A stretch of 64,000 bases of DNA, taken from positions 62,001 to 126,000 of the forward strand of contig JABCPU010000041.1 in the NCBI GenBank assembly GCA_016800925.1, in the 5' to 3' direction. The notes beneath the pieces are model-generated. The model saw nothing but the letters and a program-made list of their open reading frames with translations, had not been told where the DNA came from and did not search any database. The position numbers were made by a program, and so were the translations under genes. Positions 63,721 to 64,000 of the stretch are shown here, piece by piece (positions within the stretch are counted from its first letter, which is position 1; each line of letters opens with the position of its first letter). This stretch comes from Suillus spraguei. Lineage: Eukaryota; Basidiomycota; Agaricomycetes; Boletales; Suillaceae.

Positions 63721-64000
63721 GGCCTAGACTGAAATCAAAATGGGATTGATAAATAAAGGATTTTCAGTTTAAATTTCGACATCGACACAACAACACATTT
63801 AGATGCATGATGAATTGACAGAGAAAGTAACACATTTTGACAAAACTTTCAAGTCCCGTCCAAATAGATAAGAATATTTGAAGTTTTCCGCTTAGGAAAA
63901 TGAAAATGCAGATACAAAATTTTGTAATCCAATTATATCCATTGGTAAATGGAAAATTTTAGCGCAGAAGATATTCTGTGAAATATTATATAATGATCAT
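63721..64000. other. AT-rich right edge
   Basis: Strongly A/T-rich, with no ORF or repeat that can be supported. Confidence 0.4.

Overview
The window looks like a repeat-rich, probably silenced region of a filamentous basidiomycete (Agaricomycetes-like) genome. The evidence is chromodomain-bearing Ty3/Gypsy elements with fungal-type LTRs, introns of about 40-65 nt with GTRNGT..YAG signals, and fragments of fungal gene families (XRN1, ISWI, a CTD-kinase-type cyclin, a casein-kinase-1-like kinase, NACHT, HNH and BED-hAT). Species cannot be told from the sequence. Nothing bacterial, no CRISPR array, no rRNA and no clearly functional tRNA was seen.\n\n1-14.78 kb is a nest of three retrotransposons. 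A Ty1/Copia remnant (+ strand from about 12178) abuts the 5' end of a LINE on the - strand (1-12177, running off the left edge). The LINE's ORF1 is split by a nearly intact Ty3/Gypsy chromovirus, Gypsy-1 (3845-11489), with 474-bp LTRs, a perfect 5-bp target duplication (TTCAG), and gag, pol and an extra third ORF. 14.78-27.17 kb holds two older relatives of Gypsy-1, tail to tail: Gypsy-2 (+) begins abruptly inside the Copia RT at a microhomology junction, and Gypsy-3 (-) carries a solo LTR of another family. All six LTR copies of the Gypsy-1 family carry the same 11-nt sequence near the expected transcription start. Where the primer-binding region survives, it is exactly complementary to that sequence, as expected for Tf1/sushi-type self-priming.\n\n27.2-41 kb is a patchwork of gene relics: a coiled-coil fragment, a nuclease-like gene with a homopolymer frameshift, a NACHT fragment, an intron-bearing XRN1 3' half bounded by inverted 52-bp repeats, an HNH-domain gene with a non-autonomous hAT element (8-bp duplication TACATATA) at its 5' side, a Tc1/mariner transposase relic, an unrecognised multi-exon gene and a second kind of Gypsy gag-protease fragment.\n\n41-54 kb is dominated by one BED-finger hAT transposase gene (-). 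Its exons can be followed across five independent LTR insertions, most with readable target duplications; one of those insertions has a further LTR nested in it. Between 43 and 46 kb lie intron-bearing pieces of an ISWI-like remodeller and a cyclin. 54.4-64 kb contains a CK1-like kinase truncated in its C-lobe, a tandem array of tRNA-like units, a Helitron helicase relic, an apparently intact five-exon Cys-rich gene, a single-pass membrane-protein gene and an AT-rich right edge.\n\nMost coding regions here belong to mobile elements or are broken. The best candidates for live genes are the Cys-rich gene (58488-60391) and possibly the kinase and membrane-protein genes. Gypsy-1 is recent, since its two LTRs differ at about two positions by eye, but one TGA in pol and one single-base deletion in ORF3 break this copy.
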